Source: Dinoroseobacter sp049800775 (GTDB lineage: Bacteria; Pseudomonadota; Alphaproteobacteria; Rhodobacterales; Rhodobacteraceae). From it: 64,000 bases of DNA. Positions 14,165 through 22,257 of this stretch are shown piece by piece (the first letter of the stretch is position 1; each line of letters begins with the position of its first letter). The translations under genes and the position numbers were made by a program. The notes under the pieces are model-generated. The model saw only the letters and a list, made by a program, of their open reading frames with translations, had not been told where the DNA came from and did no database searches. The DNA is taken from the NCBI RefSeq assembly GCF_049800775.1, contig NZ_JBNAFR010000006.1:62001-126000 (forward strand), in the 5' to 3' direction.

Positions 14165-14513
14165 ATGGATTGGCGGGCGGGCTCTGACCCTTCTCAGCCA
14201 CTACTGGCGGGACGATGACCCGACCGAGTTGACCGCAGCCATCGGTCAGGATTGGGCAGACGTTCTGGAGGGCCTGCCGCAAGAGCTGATCCAGCGGGCC
14301 TGCATCGAGTATCAGCGCAAATTCCCCCGGAAGAAGCCGACGCCTGGGGCGATCTACGAAATCGCGAAATCCTACATGCCGAAGCCTGAGCCGGTGCGCA
14401 TCGAGCAATTCAGCCCCGTGCGCGACCCGGATGAGATTTGCAGCGCCGAAGCAGCCGAGCGGATCATGCAGGAAGCGGGGTTTCGTCCGAAGAAGTTCGG
14501 GGGCGCGGCATGA
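14097..14513 (+). CDS. Replication-block protein, unknown
   Basis: A 138-residue protein. ATG 14097 has a strong GGAGG 5 bases upstream and overlaps the end of the replication gene by 68 bases in another frame. The helical stretch LLSHYWRDDDPTELTAAIGQDWADVLEGLP and later RKKPTPGAIYEIAKSY resemble proteins of unknown role found in the same place in other alphaproteobacterial prophages. Possibly a helicase-loading partner. Confidence 0.6.
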   Translation: MPNLPSKTSECMPSSQARAVHREWIGGRALTLLSHYWRDDDPTELTAAIGQDWADVLEGLPQELIQRACIEYQRKFPRKKPTPGAIYEIAKSYMPKPEPVRIEQFSPVRDPDEICSAEAAERIMQEAGFRPKKFGGAA

Positions 14514-14809
14514 ACGAGGCCGAAATGATCCGAGCCGCCCTCAAGGCAGCGCGCCCGAACAACATGGCCGAGACCCGCCAGAAGTTCCGCATAGCTGCGA
14601 AGGTGGCCAATGCAACCGGCGTCAAGCTCTCCGAGATGCGCGGCATCCGCCGGGACAACGAAACCGTAGCCGCCCGCTGGGCCGCAATGCACGCCATGCG
14701 CGCCGCCGGTCACAGCTACCCGAGCATTGGGAAATTCTTCAACCGTGACCACACGACCGTGATGCACGCAATCAACAGAATGGAGGCCGCGACATGTCAG
14801 GCTCAGTGA
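14510..14809 (+). CDS. DnaA domain-IV-like DNA-binding protein
   Basis: A 99-residue protein whose C-terminal half (RWAAMHAMRAAGHSYPSIGKFFNRDHTTVMHAINRME) matches the DNA-binding domain IV of DnaA, including the diagnostic RDHTTV phrase that reads DnaA boxes. There is no ATPase part. It might recognise the phage origin or compete with host DnaA. It overlaps the next gene (ssb) by 16 bases. Confidence 0.75.
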   Translation: MNEAEMIRAALKAARPNNMAETRQKFRIAAKVANATGVKLSEMRGIRRDNETVAARWAAMHAMRAAGHSYPSIGKFFNRDHTTVMHAINRMEAATCQAQ

Positions 14810-15303
14810 ACAAGGTCATCCTCATCGGCAATCTTGGCCGTGACCCAGAGGTCCGCACATTCCAGAACGGCGGCAAGGTCTGCAACCTCCGCATCGCCAC
14901 TTCCGAGACATGGAAAGACAAGAGCACCGGCGAGCGGAAAGAGCGGACCGAGTGGCATTCGGTTTCAATCATGAACGACCCACTGATCCGGGTGGCCGAG
15001 CAGTATCTCCGCAAGGGATCGAAGGTCTACATCGAGGGCCAGCTCACCACCAGAAAATGGCAGGACCAGAGCGGACAGGACCGCTACAGCACCGAGATCG
15101 TCCTGCGCCCGTACAAGTCCGAGTTGACCATGTTGGACGGGAAGCAGGATGGGCAGTCATCCGGTGGCGGCTATGGCAGCGGCTACGGGGCAAGTCTTGG
15201 CGGCAACCACGATGCATCAATGCCCAGCGGCTACGGGGCAGGGGGCAGGCCGCAGAGCGATCTGGAAGATTCGATTCCATTCAACTGGGTGGGGCTGGTA
15301 TGA
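14794..15303 (+). CDS. ssb: Single-stranded DNA-binding protein
   Basis: A 169-residue SSB. The OB fold begins VNKVILIGNLGRDPEVRTFQNGG and contains WHSVSIMND and KGSKVYIEGQLTTRKWQDQSG, followed by a Gly-rich linker. The tail ends DSIPFNWVGLV rather than the usual acidic DDDIPF end, so contact with host partners through the tip may be altered. It coats single strands in phage replication. Confidence 0.92.
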   Translation: MSGSVNKVILIGNLGRDPEVRTFQNGGKVCNLRIATSETWKDKSTGERKERTEWHSVSIMNDPLIRVAEQYLRKGSKVYIEGQLTTRKWQDQSGQDRYSTEIVLRPYKSELTMLDGKQDGQSSGGGYGSGYGASLGGNHDASMPSGYGAGGRPQSDLEDSIPFNWVGLV

Positions 15304-15680
15304 CCCTCATGTTCGAAGTCAGCGGCATTGTCGATACCATCGGCCACCGCACGCATCCCTGCATTGGCCAAGATGTGAAATGCCCCGGCAGCGCGCGCCA
15401 AAAGTTCGAGCGCGCCTATCCCGGCAAGGCTGTGACAAACGTAACCGTGCGGCGACTGGAGCACCAACGGGCCACGCCAGACCCCCATGCGGACGGATCC
15501 CTTGAAGGTCGCGTTCTGGCCGTTCTGGCCCCCGGTGTGACGCTCAGGTCAGCGGCGATTGCGAAGCTCTTAGGCGAGGAGGGCAGGTCAGTGCCTAACA
15601 CGCTACGGCGGCTCAAGGGTAAGGGCTTGGTTCATTGCCAGCAGGTAGACAGCGCCGGTGGGCATTGGGGGCGGGTATGA
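15300..15680 (+). CDS. Winged-helix-like protein, unknown
   Basis: A 126-residue protein coupled to ssb by ATGA. The front (GHRTHPCIGQDVKCPGSARQKFERAYPGKAV) is unassigned; the second half (ILAPGVTLRSAAIAKLLGEEGRSVPNTLRRLKGKGLVHCQQ, where the first residues are approximate) looks like a winged helix. It may be a regulator made with the replication proteins. Confidence 0.55.
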   Translation: MTLMFEVSGIVDTIGHRTHPCIGQDVKCPGSARQKFERAYPGKAVTNVTVRRLEHQRATPDPHADGSLEGRVLAVLAPGVTLRSAAIAKLLGEEGRSVPNTLRRLKGKGLVHCQQVDSAGGHWGRV

Positions 15681-15832
15681 GCGAGTATGCCATATTGGCG
15701 TTTGCGATCATCATCTTTCATGAGATGACCGGGTGCAGCATTGTGAGAACCCTCGGCACGGTCACTGGGGTCTATGCGGGGATCTTTGTCGCTACGATCA
15801 TTGTCGAAACGATCAAGGTGGTGCTGTCATGA
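15677..15832 (+). CDS. Small membrane protein
   Basis: A 51-residue hydrophobic protein with two likely membrane segments (EYAILAFAIIIFHEM and GVYAGIFVATIIVETIKVVL). The start overlaps the previous stop. Function unknown. Confidence 0.6.
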   Translation: MSEYAILAFAIIIFHEMTGCSIVRTLGTVTGVYAGIFVATIIVETIKVVLS

Positions 15833-15894
15833 CCACACTGACAGACGCAGAGCTGCTCTGCCTGCGGCACTTGGAGCGGGAGGGCGAGGGATGA
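15829..15894 (+). CDS. 21-residue coupled ORF
   Basis: ATG 15829 overlaps the stop of the previous gene and TGA overlaps the ATG of the next, giving MTTLTDAELLCLRHLEREGEG. Too short to assign; it may be a translated linker that carries ribosomes to the next gene. Confidence 0.4.
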   Translation: MTTLTDAELLCLRHLEREGEG

Positions 15895-16085
15895 TCGACA
15901 AGAAGCCAGGAGACAGCCTCCACGAATGGCCGAGCTACTGGGACGGATGGCAGTCTGAGCCCCAGATTGACCACCGCCCCAGCGAACGCATCTCTGCGCT
16001 TCTAGGCCCAGACGGGGAGCCGTTGATGGTGCCGATCCCGCGTCGAGCAATGGGCTTTGATCTGCGGCAAAAGCGAGAAGGCTAA
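15891..16085 (+). CDS. Small protein, unknown
   Basis: A 64-residue protein (MIDKKPGDSLHEWPSYWDGW onward) with conserved-looking aromatic residues in the first third. The ATG overlaps the preceding stop (ATGA) and sits in a GGCGAGGG context. No domain recognised. Confidence 0.5.
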   Translation: MIDKKPGDSLHEWPSYWDGWQSEPQIDHRPSERISALLGPDGEPLMVPIPRRAMGFDLRQKREG

Positions 16086-16124
16086 CCACATGGGCAAGGG
16101 CAGCAAGAAGAAGGGCGGGAAGCC

Positions 16125-16784
16125 GTGACGAAAGCATACTCGAAAGGCGCAAAGCGTCGGGCGCGCAAATCCAACAAGGCCGACCTGCCGGAACTGGCAC
16201 CCGTGGACCGCAAGCAACCCAACGGACGGCTGCGCCGGGATACGGATTACGTGGCAGAGCGCGACCCGCAAAAAACGGTGATCGAGGCCCGGAAGCGGCA
16301 CTCAGGCAACAAGGACAAGGACGCAATGCGCCACCCGGCTTACGGAGAGCCCGCAGGGCAGGCGCTAATGGCGTCCTGCAAGGGTGACGAGGCAGAAACC
16401 CTTTGGGGCACCTACAAGGCGCTCACAGCGGCTCAGGACAATTACCACCGCCGCATTCTCGGCAAGGGGCTGCACCCCAAGACCGCCAAGCTTGAGATGA
16501 TGCCTGATGTGGTAGAGGCGCGCCCGGACGATCAGCCCGACCTGCGCAGCGAGGATGAGCGGGACCGCGACACGGTGAATGCTTGGATGCGCTGGCAGGG
16601 GCACTTGGGCTGTCTCGCTGCGCATCACCGCCTTTCGATCCATGAGACGCGGTCAGATCAGGTGCAGGTGATGGGCGCAGTGGTTGACGCCAAGAACGAA
16701 AGGATCGTTGCGGTGGTGACCGGGCAGGGCAAGCGGTTCGTGGAGGCCATGCGAGCGCTGCAGGTTTTCGTTGACCGAGGCTGA
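16125..16784 (+). CDS. Basic protein before the late region, unknown
   Basis: A 219-residue protein with GTG start and a very basic front (KGAKRRARKSNKADL). The middle has MRHPAYGEPAGQALMAS and YHRRILGKGLHP; the end has VTGQGKRFVEAMRALQVFVDRG. It is the last gene before a 360-base gap and the late genes, the place where phages often keep a late-gene regulator. A tiny coupled frame, 16090-16128 (MGKGSKKKGGKP), leads into it. Confidence 0.55.
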   Translation: MTKAYSKGAKRRARKSNKADLPELAPVDRKQPNGRLRRDTDYVAERDPQKTVIEARKRHSGNKDKDAMRHPAYGEPAGQALMASCKGDEAETLWGTYKALTAAQDNYHRRILGKGLHPKTAKLEMMPDVVEARPDDQPDLRSEDERDRDTVNAWMRWQGHLGCLAAHHRLSIHETRSDQVQVMGAVVDAKNERIVAVVTGQGKRFVEAMRALQVFVDRG

Positions 16785-17144
16785 CCGCACCGCTAGTATA
16801 CTGGCAAGGCCAGACTGCGCGATGTTGTGGAAGGCCATATCAATCTCCGCGTTTTTGAGGTGTGCCGTTACCGGCCTAGGGCGCGTGCGGCTTAGGCGAT
16901 CTCGGGGAGGCGCGATGCCTCGCAAGATTGGCAACCCGGACACACCCCATGAACGCGGCGGCGTGGAAAGCAGACACGCAGACGGATCGGGAAAGGTCTA
17001 ACGGCAGACGGGCGGACCAAGGTATCCCTAGGGGACTTAGAGGGACCGCCTCAACCAAGTGGCCCAGCTCTCAGCAGGCATGCTGGCAGCGAAAGTGTTA
17101 GAGCCGGAGATAAGCGCCCGGCCCGCGTTCAAACAATCTCTCGC
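16785..17144 (+). other. Gap before the tRNA and late genes
   Basis: About 360 bases with no convincing gene. A 28-codon frame at 16915-17001 (MPRKIGNPDTPHERGG onward) has GGGGAGG in front and may be translated. GCTAGTATACTGG at 16791-16803 looks like a -10 region, so a promoter for the tRNA or late genes is possible. I see no terminator. Confidence 0.4.
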
Positions 17145-17220
17145 GTCGGTGTAGCTCAGGGGTAGAGCGGCGGTCTCCAAAACCGCGTCAGCGGGGGTTC
17201 GAATCCTCCCACCTTCGCCA
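17145..17220 (+). tRNA. tRNA-Trp(CCA)-like, with two acceptor mismatches
   Basis: D stem GCTC/GAGC, anticodon stem GCGGT/ACCGC with loop CTCCAAA (anticodon CCA at 17177-17179), T arm GGGGG-TTCGAAT-CCTCC and an encoded CCA end form a full cloverleaf. The discriminator is G, as in bacterial tRNA-Trp. The acceptor stem pairs at five of seven positions; pairs 2 and 3 are U-U and C-U. It could be a functional divergent tRNA or a decaying one. Confidence 0.8.
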
Positions 17221-17246
17221 AGCACACATCCAACAGCACAGCCGCC

Positions 17247-17465
17247 TTAGCGGTTGCCCCAAGCCCACTCCCACGGCACGCCATCACGCTCGAAGTCAGC
17301 CTTGAACGCCTGAAACGCAGCGCAGTCATCAACGTCCTTTGTGGCCTGACACCGGGCCTCAAGCTCCTGCCCTACACGTACCGTCTCCAAGTGAGCGGCG
17401 GTTGACGTCTCTGCCATCTGGCAGGCGGGCAACATCGCAAGAGGTAGGAGGGCAATCAATCGCAT
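17247..17465 (-). CDS. Small lipoprotein
   Basis: A 72-residue protein with a lipoprotein signal (MRLIALLPLAMLPACQMAET, lipobox LPAC). The mature part is short and charged, with two more Cys (ARCQATKDVDDCAAF) that may form a disulfide. AAGGA lies 6 bases upstream of the ATG. It is read against the late genes and its start codon overlaps head to head (CATG) with that of the HNH gene. A lysogeny-expressed surface protein is likely. Confidence 0.65.
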   Translation of the reverse strand: MRLIALLPLAMLPACQMAETSTAAHLETVRVGQELEARCQATKDVDDCAAFQAFKADFERDGVPWEWAWGNR

Positions 17466-17754
17466 GGCTTATCCTTCTCGGCATGAACGCGGGTACGATA
17501 GCAATTGGGTGCGCACGAGGGAAGTTGCACTAAGGCGAGACGATTATCTCTGCGTACCGTGTCGCAGGCAGGGCCGGACAACGCTGGCCAAAGAGGTCGA
17601 TCACATCACGCCCAAGAAGCAAGGCGGGACGAATGATCTGGATAACCTCCAGTCCATTTGCACAGACTGCCACAAGGCCAAGACCAGAGCAGAGAACAGC
17701 ACGACGCTAATACCAGTGGGGGAAGATGGATGGCCGATAGCACAACGAGGCTAA
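17464..17754 (+). CDS. HNH endonuclease near the terminase
   Basis: A 96-residue protein with the complete HNH pattern: CVPCRRQGRTTLAKEVDHITPKKQGGTNDLDNLQSICTDCHKAKT, two zinc Cys pairs with the catalytic DH and N-x-x-x-L-x-x-x-C-x-x-CH. Phage HNH proteins next to terminase genes take part in DNA packaging. AGGAGG lies about 11 bases upstream of the start. Confidence 0.88.
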   Translation: MAYPSRHERGYDSNWVRTREVALRRDDYLCVPCRRQGRTTLAKEVDHITPKKQGGTNDLDNLQSICTDCHKAKTRAENSTTLIPVGEDGWPIAQRG

Positions 17755-17975
17755 AGCTCTGCACAGACGACGATGGCGCGCTTTATGTGGCCACGTCCGA
17801 GGGGCTGCGTGTCGAAGGCGTTGAGAGCTTCGCTGTCTCGTCCTCAGTGGACGGCGTTACGGTCATGGAGCTACTGGTTAGCTACCGTCAAGGGCTCGAC
17901 CTTAAGCTGCCTGTGCAGCCGCGCGCTGATCTGGGCAAGCTGCTTGAGGGTCTTGCCGACGAGGCCAACGATTAA
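17730..17975 (+). CDS. Small protein between HNH and terminase, unknown
   Basis: An 81-residue acidic protein (MADSTTRLKLCTDDDGALYV onward) with predicted beta strands and a helical end (RADLGKLLEGLADEAND). It starts inside the HNH gene after a GGGGGAAG ribosome site. No family recognised. Confidence 0.55.
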   Translation: MADSTTRLKLCTDDDGALYVATSEGLRVEGVESFAVSSSVDGVTVMELLVSYRQGLDLKLPVQPRADLGKLLEGLADEAND

Positions 17976-18296
17976 TCACTTGATCAGGCGGTAGTTTTGC
18001 AAGGATACGCGAGCGGCCTCGCACACCGCGGCCCGCTCAACACCTTCCATGCCTGAGTAGATGATCGTCCGAGTGCGGATGGCAGAGCTTAGCGTGGATA
18101 TGAAGCGAATGTCTGATGGGTCAGCGTTGCGCCGAATGAAATCGACCACCGCTTGTTCTTCAAGGCCAAGCTCGCAGACTTCTCCGGCAGCAAGCAGAGA
18201 CCCAAGATCAAGGGCGAGGTTGCCGCTCTGACCGTAAGCCGGTGCAGCCAGAAGGCCGGAGAGGGCCAGCGCCCTAGCGCTACGGGTTGGCAGCAT
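17976..18296 (-). CDS. Small exported protein, unknown
   Basis: A 106-residue protein with a Sec signal peptide (MLPTRSARALALSGLLAAPAYGQ). The ATG has GGAAGGGATC upstream. Two Cys (GEVCELGLEE and AAVCEAARVS) may form a disulfide. The mature domain is helical (VVDFIRRNADPSD, RVSLQNYRLIK). Like the lipoprotein at 17247 it is read against the late genes, so it is probably made from the lysogen and may alter the host envelope. Confidence 0.6.
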   Translation of the reverse strand: MLPTRSARALALSGLLAAPAYGQSGNLALDLGSLLAAGEVCELGLEEQAVVDFIRRNADPSDIRFISTLSSAIRTRTIIYSGMEGVERAAVCEAARVSLQNYRLIK

Positions 18297-18452
18297 TGGT
18301 GATCCCTTCCGGTTGCCAGTCGGCCACACGGTAGGCTGTGCATGTGCTCTGCGCAATCCCGGACGGGGGGGTAGGTAAAAGTCTATGACCTATATCGCAG
18401 GGACCGCCGCGGGAGCCTTCTTTTGCTACGCCCCGACAGAAAAGGTTTGACA

Positions 18453-18863
18453 ATGCCAAGAAAGTCTGGAGCGGAAATCGAGGCTAAGGCGCTTGCTCCG
18501 GCGCGTGTTGAGCGTGAGGCGCGCCCTGATGCGCCGTATGATCTGACGGACGAGGAAAGCCAAGAATGGTGGGCCGTTGTTGACCGGATGCCAGCGGACT
18601 GGTTCCCCCGCGAAACGCACGGCTTGCTCGCGCAGTATTGCCGCCACGTGGTTTCGGCCCGGCGTGTGGCTCAGTTGATCGCCCAAGCTACGGCAGGCGA
18701 GGAATTGGACATTGGCGAATACGACCAGCTCTTGAAAATGCAGGAGCGTGAGGGTCGGGCGCTATCTTCCTTGGCAACCCGGATGCGGATCACGCAGCAA
18801 GCGAGCTACGACCCGGAGCGCCGGAAGGAAGGCAAGAAAACCGCGAGGCCGTGGGCTAAGTGA
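18453..18863 (+). CDS. Terminase small subunit
   Basis: A 136-residue protein directly upstream of, and overlapping, the large subunit. The pattern LTDEESQEWWAVVDRMPADWFPRETHGLLAQYCRHVVSARRVAQLI followed by LLKMQEREGRALSSLATRMRIT is that of P27-like small terminases: a helical DNA-binding oligomer that recognises the packaging site. The C terminus is basic. Start ATG 18453. Confidence 0.82.
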   Translation: MPRKSGAEIEAKALAPARVEREARPDAPYDLTDEESQEWWAVVDRMPADWFPRETHGLLAQYCRHVVSARRVAQLIAQATAGEELDIGEYDQLLKMQEREGRALSSLATRMRITQQASYDPERRKEGKKTARPWAK

Positions 18864-20404
18864 TCCCTACATACCCGCCGTCCGAAAGGTCGGAGCGGAA
18901 CATTGCGTGGATCGAGGAATACTGCCTGATCCCTGAGGGGCGGGACGTTGGCAAGCCGGTTGTGCTGCGCGAGTGGCAGCGGAACATCCTGCGCGGGATC
19001 TATGATGGAAAGACACGCCGAGCGGTAATCAGCTTTGGGCGGAAGAACGCGAAAACCGCTCTGAGCGCTATGCTTAACCTGTTGCACCTCTGCGGGCCGG
19101 AAGCGCGGCCAAACTCGCAGCTCTACAGCGCGGCGCAGTCTCGTGATCAGGCGGCAATCCTGTTCAACCTCGCGGCCAAGATGGTGCGTATGAGCGAGGT
19201 GCTTTCGGAATACGTCCTAGTGCGGGAAAGCGCGAAGGAACTTCTCTGCGCGGAGATCGGGGCGAAGTACAAGGCCCTCTCGGCAGAGGCCAAGACTGCT
19301 TACGGTCTTTCGCCAGTGTTCTCGGTTCACGATGAGCTGGGGCAGGTGCGGGGGCCTCGGTCAGAGCTTTACGAGGCGATTGAGACCGCCAGCGCGGCGC
19401 AGACGGACCCCATCACGATTGTGATTTCGACGCAGGCTCCGAATGCCGATGACCTGCTGTCCGTTCTGATCGACAACGCGAAGACAAACACGGACGGGAG
19501 AACGAAGCTATTCCTGTACGAAGCCGACACCAAGGCTGATCCTTTTGCGGAGGAAACGATACGTCAGGCAAACCCGGCATTCGGGGACTTCCAAAACGCG
19601 ACGGAAGTCATGGGCCAAGCGAACGATGCACGCGAAATGCCGTCGCGGGAAGCGGAGTTTCGCAACCTGATCTTGAACCAGCGCGTGGAGGTGCATTCAC
19701 CTTACGTGTCTCGGTCGATTTGGGAGAAGAACGGCGGGCCCGCACTAGACCTAGACGGGCCGGTTTACGCTGGGCTGGACCTTTCGGCCACCTCGGACCT
19801 GACGGCGTTCGTCATGGCGGGGCAGACCGGCGAGGCAACAAGCATCAAGCCGACCTTCTGGCTCCCTCGGGAGGGACTGGAGGCCAAGGCGCGGCAGGAC
19901 CGGGTGCCCTACGATCAGTGGGCGAAAGAGGGTCTGCTGGAGACCACGCCGGGCAACACGGTGGACTACGAATTCGTGGCGCACTTTCTGCGGGAAATGA
20001 CGAAAGAGCACGACATTCGTAAGATTGCGTTCGACCGATGGAACCTGCGCAACTTCAAGCCCTGGCTGTTCAAGGCTGGGTTCATTGAAGAGGAAGTTGA
20101 CAGCTATTTCGTCCCGTTCGGGCAGGGCTTTCAAAGCATGTCACCGGCGCTGCGTGATCTGGACGAATTACTGCTGAACGCACGGGCACGGCACGGGATG
20201 CACCCCGTCTTGACCATGTGCGCGCAGAACAGCGTCACCAAGTCTGATCCGGCGGGAAACCGCAAACTGATCAAGCTTGGCGAAAAGAGAAGGATTGACG
20301 GCATGGTTGCACTGGCGATGGCCGTCTCTGTGATGGCGGAGGCGGATGAAGGCGAGCCGCCGTCTCCTTGGGACCTTGACCCCAACTACAAGTTGGCTGG
20401 CTGA
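18860..20404 (+). CDS. Terminase large subunit
   Basis: A 514-residue packaging motor of the Terminase_1 (HK97) type. The ATPase part has the Walker A-like GRKNAKT (residues about 60 to 66; GRKNGK is more usual), and VHDELG (about 156 to 161) as Walker B with the catalytic Glu. The nuclease part has GLDLSATSDLT (Asp about 307), AFDRW and DGMVALAMA near the C terminus. It starts at GTG overlapping TerS and ends coupled to the portal gene. Confidence 0.95.
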   Translation: MIPTYPPSERSERNIAWIEEYCLIPEGRDVGKPVVLREWQRNILRGIYDGKTRRAVISFGRKNAKTALSAMLNLLHLCGPEARPNSQLYSAAQSRDQAAILFNLAAKMVRMSEVLSEYVLVRESAKELLCAEIGAKYKALSAEAKTAYGLSPVFSVHDELGQVRGPRSELYEAIETASAAQTDPITIVISTQAPNADDLLSVLIDNAKTNTDGRTKLFLYEADTKADPFAEETIRQANPAFGDFQNATEVMGQANDAREMPSREAEFRNLILNQRVEVHSPYVSRSIWEKNGGPALDLDGPVYAGLDLSATSDLTAFVMAGQTGEATSIKPTFWLPREGLEAKARQDRVPYDQWAKEGLLETTPGNTVDYEFVAHFLREMTKEHDIRKIAFDRWNLRNFKPWLFKAGFIEEEVDSYFVPFGQGFQSMSPALRDLDELLLNARARHGMHPVLTMCAQNSVTKSDPAGNRKLIKLGEKRRIDGMVALAMAVSVMAEADEGEPPSPWDLDPNYKLAG

Positions 20405-21618
20405 TGTTTGGCCTAGGCAAGCGGGCGAAAGAGCCCGAGCAGCGCGCGGTTGTGCAGTCTGCATCGGCGGCGGAGTTCTTCGCGGCCATGGGGCTGGAGC
20501 AGAAGGGCATTCCAAGCGTCACTGTTGAAAGTGCCTTGGAGATCCCGGCAGTTTTCGCGGCGGTCAACTTCATTGCGGGGACCATCGCGGGCCTTCCGCT
20601 GCACGTTTACGAGCGGACGGAGGAGGGTCGAGAGAAGGTAAAATCGCCCCTTGCGACCCTTTTGCACGACGCCGTTTCGGACGAAATGACGTCTTTCGAG
20701 TGGCGCAAATACGTGTTCCAGCAGTTCCTGACTGGCGGGCGCTCCATCACCCAGATCGTGCGGAATGGGCGCAACGAAGTCCGCGACTTGATCCCGTGGA
20801 ACCCCCTCAACGTCACTGTTGAGCGCCGGGAGGGGCGGAAATTTTACATCTACAAGGACGGCGGGGCCGAGGTGCGACTACCGGCTGCGGACGTTATTGA
20901 CCTTCCATTCATGCTTGCTCCGGATGGCGTCTCCCACGTTGGCCCGATCGCCAAGAACAGGGAGGCTCTGGGCGTCGCTTTGGCGGTACAAAAGTACGCC
21001 GGTCTGTTCTTCGCAAATGGCGGCGTGCCGCCTTACGCGATCACCGGCAACTTCCAATCTGCGGGGGCCATGAAGCGTGCCGCTGATGACCTTGAGCAGG
21101 CGGTGCAGAAGGCTGCGAAAGAGGCTCGGCAGGCGTTGGTTCTCCCAGCGGGACTTACGATTGAGCAGATCGGCTCCGACCCTGACAAAACGCAGCTCTT
21201 GGAGACACAGCGTTACTATGTCGAGCAGGTGGCCCGGATCTACAGCCTGCCGCCCACGTTTTTGCAGGACCTGACGCACGGGACGCACAGCAACACGGAA
21301 CAGCAGGACCTGCACTTCGCCAAGCACAGCTTGAAGCGCCATATCGAGCAATTCGAGCAGGAAATGAACCTGAAACTGTTCGGGCGGCGGAATTCTCGGT
21401 TCTTTGTGGAGTTGAGCATTGATGGCTTGCTGCGTGGGGACTTCAAGACCCGCATGGAGGGCCACGCGACGGCAATTCAGGCCGGGCTGGAGACGCCCAA
21501 TGAAGGCCGCGCCATGGAGAACCGCCCCCCTAAGGATGGCGGGGATGACCTACTGATCCAAGGCGCAACCGTGCCTCTGGGCACCCAGCAACAAGAGGCA
21601 GAAAATGACGACACGTGA
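20404..21618 (+). CDS. Portal protein, HK97 family
   Basis: A 404-residue portal, the ring through which DNA enters the head. Family signs are the front PAVFAAVNFIAGTIAGLPLHVYER, SFEWRKYVFQQFLTGGRSITQIV, the central LIPWNPLNVTV and VSHVGPIAKNREALGVALAVQKYAG, and the C-terminal ARIYSLPPTFLQDLTHGTHSN followed by HIEQFEQEMNLKLF. It overlaps the protease gene by 14 bases. Confidence 0.93.
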   Translation: MFGLGKRAKEPEQRAVVQSASAAEFFAAMGLEQKGIPSVTVESALEIPAVFAAVNFIAGTIAGLPLHVYERTEEGREKVKSPLATLLHDAVSDEMTSFEWRKYVFQQFLTGGRSITQIVRNGRNEVRDLIPWNPLNVTVERREGRKFYIYKDGGAEVRLPAADVIDLPFMLAPDGVSHVGPIAKNREALGVALAVQKYAGLFFANGGVPPYAITGNFQSAGAMKRAADDLEQAVQKAAKEARQALVLPAGLTIEQIGSDPDKTQLLETQRYYVEQVARIYSLPPTFLQDLTHGTHSNTEQQDLHFAKHSLKRHIEQFEQEMNLKLFGRRNSRFFVELSIDGLLRGDFKTRMEGHATAIQAGLETPNEGRAMENRPPKDGGDDLLIQGATVPLGTQQQEAENDDT

Positions 21619-22189
21619 GCCGCGAGGTAAATGGTCGCGCCAGCCCGTTGAGGTGCGCGCGGACGGTGATGAACTGGTGGTTGAGGGTTACGCCTCTGTG
21701 TTCGGGCAGCGCGCCAATATCGGCGGGTATTTCGAAGAACAGATCGAGCGAGGGGCCTTCAAAGACGCCATTGGGCGGGATGAAGTCGTGTTCCTGTTCA
21801 ACCATGATGACGGAACGGTCATGGCCCGAAGCTCTGCGGGCAATCTGGACCTGTCCGAGGATGACACGGGCCTCAAGGTCACGGCCCGTCTGTCTCAAGA
21901 TGACCCCGATGCGGCAAAGCTCGCCGCGAAGATGCGCGCAGGGAACGTGAACAAGATGTCGTTCGCCTTCATCCCCGATGTCGAGGAGTGGGATGACACT
22001 GGCGACCTCCCGCTGCGCACGATCAAGCGCGCATCCCTATTCGACGTCTCGGCGGTAACAACCCCTGCCTATGACGGGACCGATATTGGCCTGCGGAGCC
22101 TTGAGGCGCACCGCAAGCAACGGAATTTCAGCGCTGTCCGCACGCGGATGCGCATGAAAGCAGACCTCGCGCAGCGAGAGAACGGCTAG
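21605..22189 (+). CDS. Prohead protease, HK97 family (S78)
   Basis: A 194-residue serine protease that trims the capsid scaffold domain. Catalytic residues appear in FLFNHDDGTVMAR (His) and NKMSFAFIP (Ser); the opening EGYASVFGQRANIGGYFEEQIERGAF is typical. The basic tail (RKQRNFSAVRTRMRMKADL) is beyond the protease fold. It stands between portal and capsid as usual for this family. Confidence 0.93.
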   Translation: MTTREPRGKWSRQPVEVRADGDELVVEGYASVFGQRANIGGYFEEQIERGAFKDAIGRDEVVFLFNHDDGTVMARSSAGNLDLSEDDTGLKVTARLSQDDPDAAKLAAKMRAGNVNKMSFAFIPDVEEWDDTGDLPLRTIKRASLFDVSAVTTPAYDGTDIGLRSLEAHRKQRNFSAVRTRMRMKADLAQRENG

Positions 22190-22257
22190 GGCCGCGCCCT
22201 GCCTATCCCTTGGCCCGCCGTGATGGCGACGCCTTTTCCCTTAGAAGGAGCTTAACC

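Noticed and set aside
17037..17362. Two minus-strand open frames across the tRNA-Trp gene (17037-17225 and 17156-17362)
   Set aside because: They read the antisense of the tRNA; the phrase GEGGRIRTP...ALPLSYT is the usual false translation of a tRNA.
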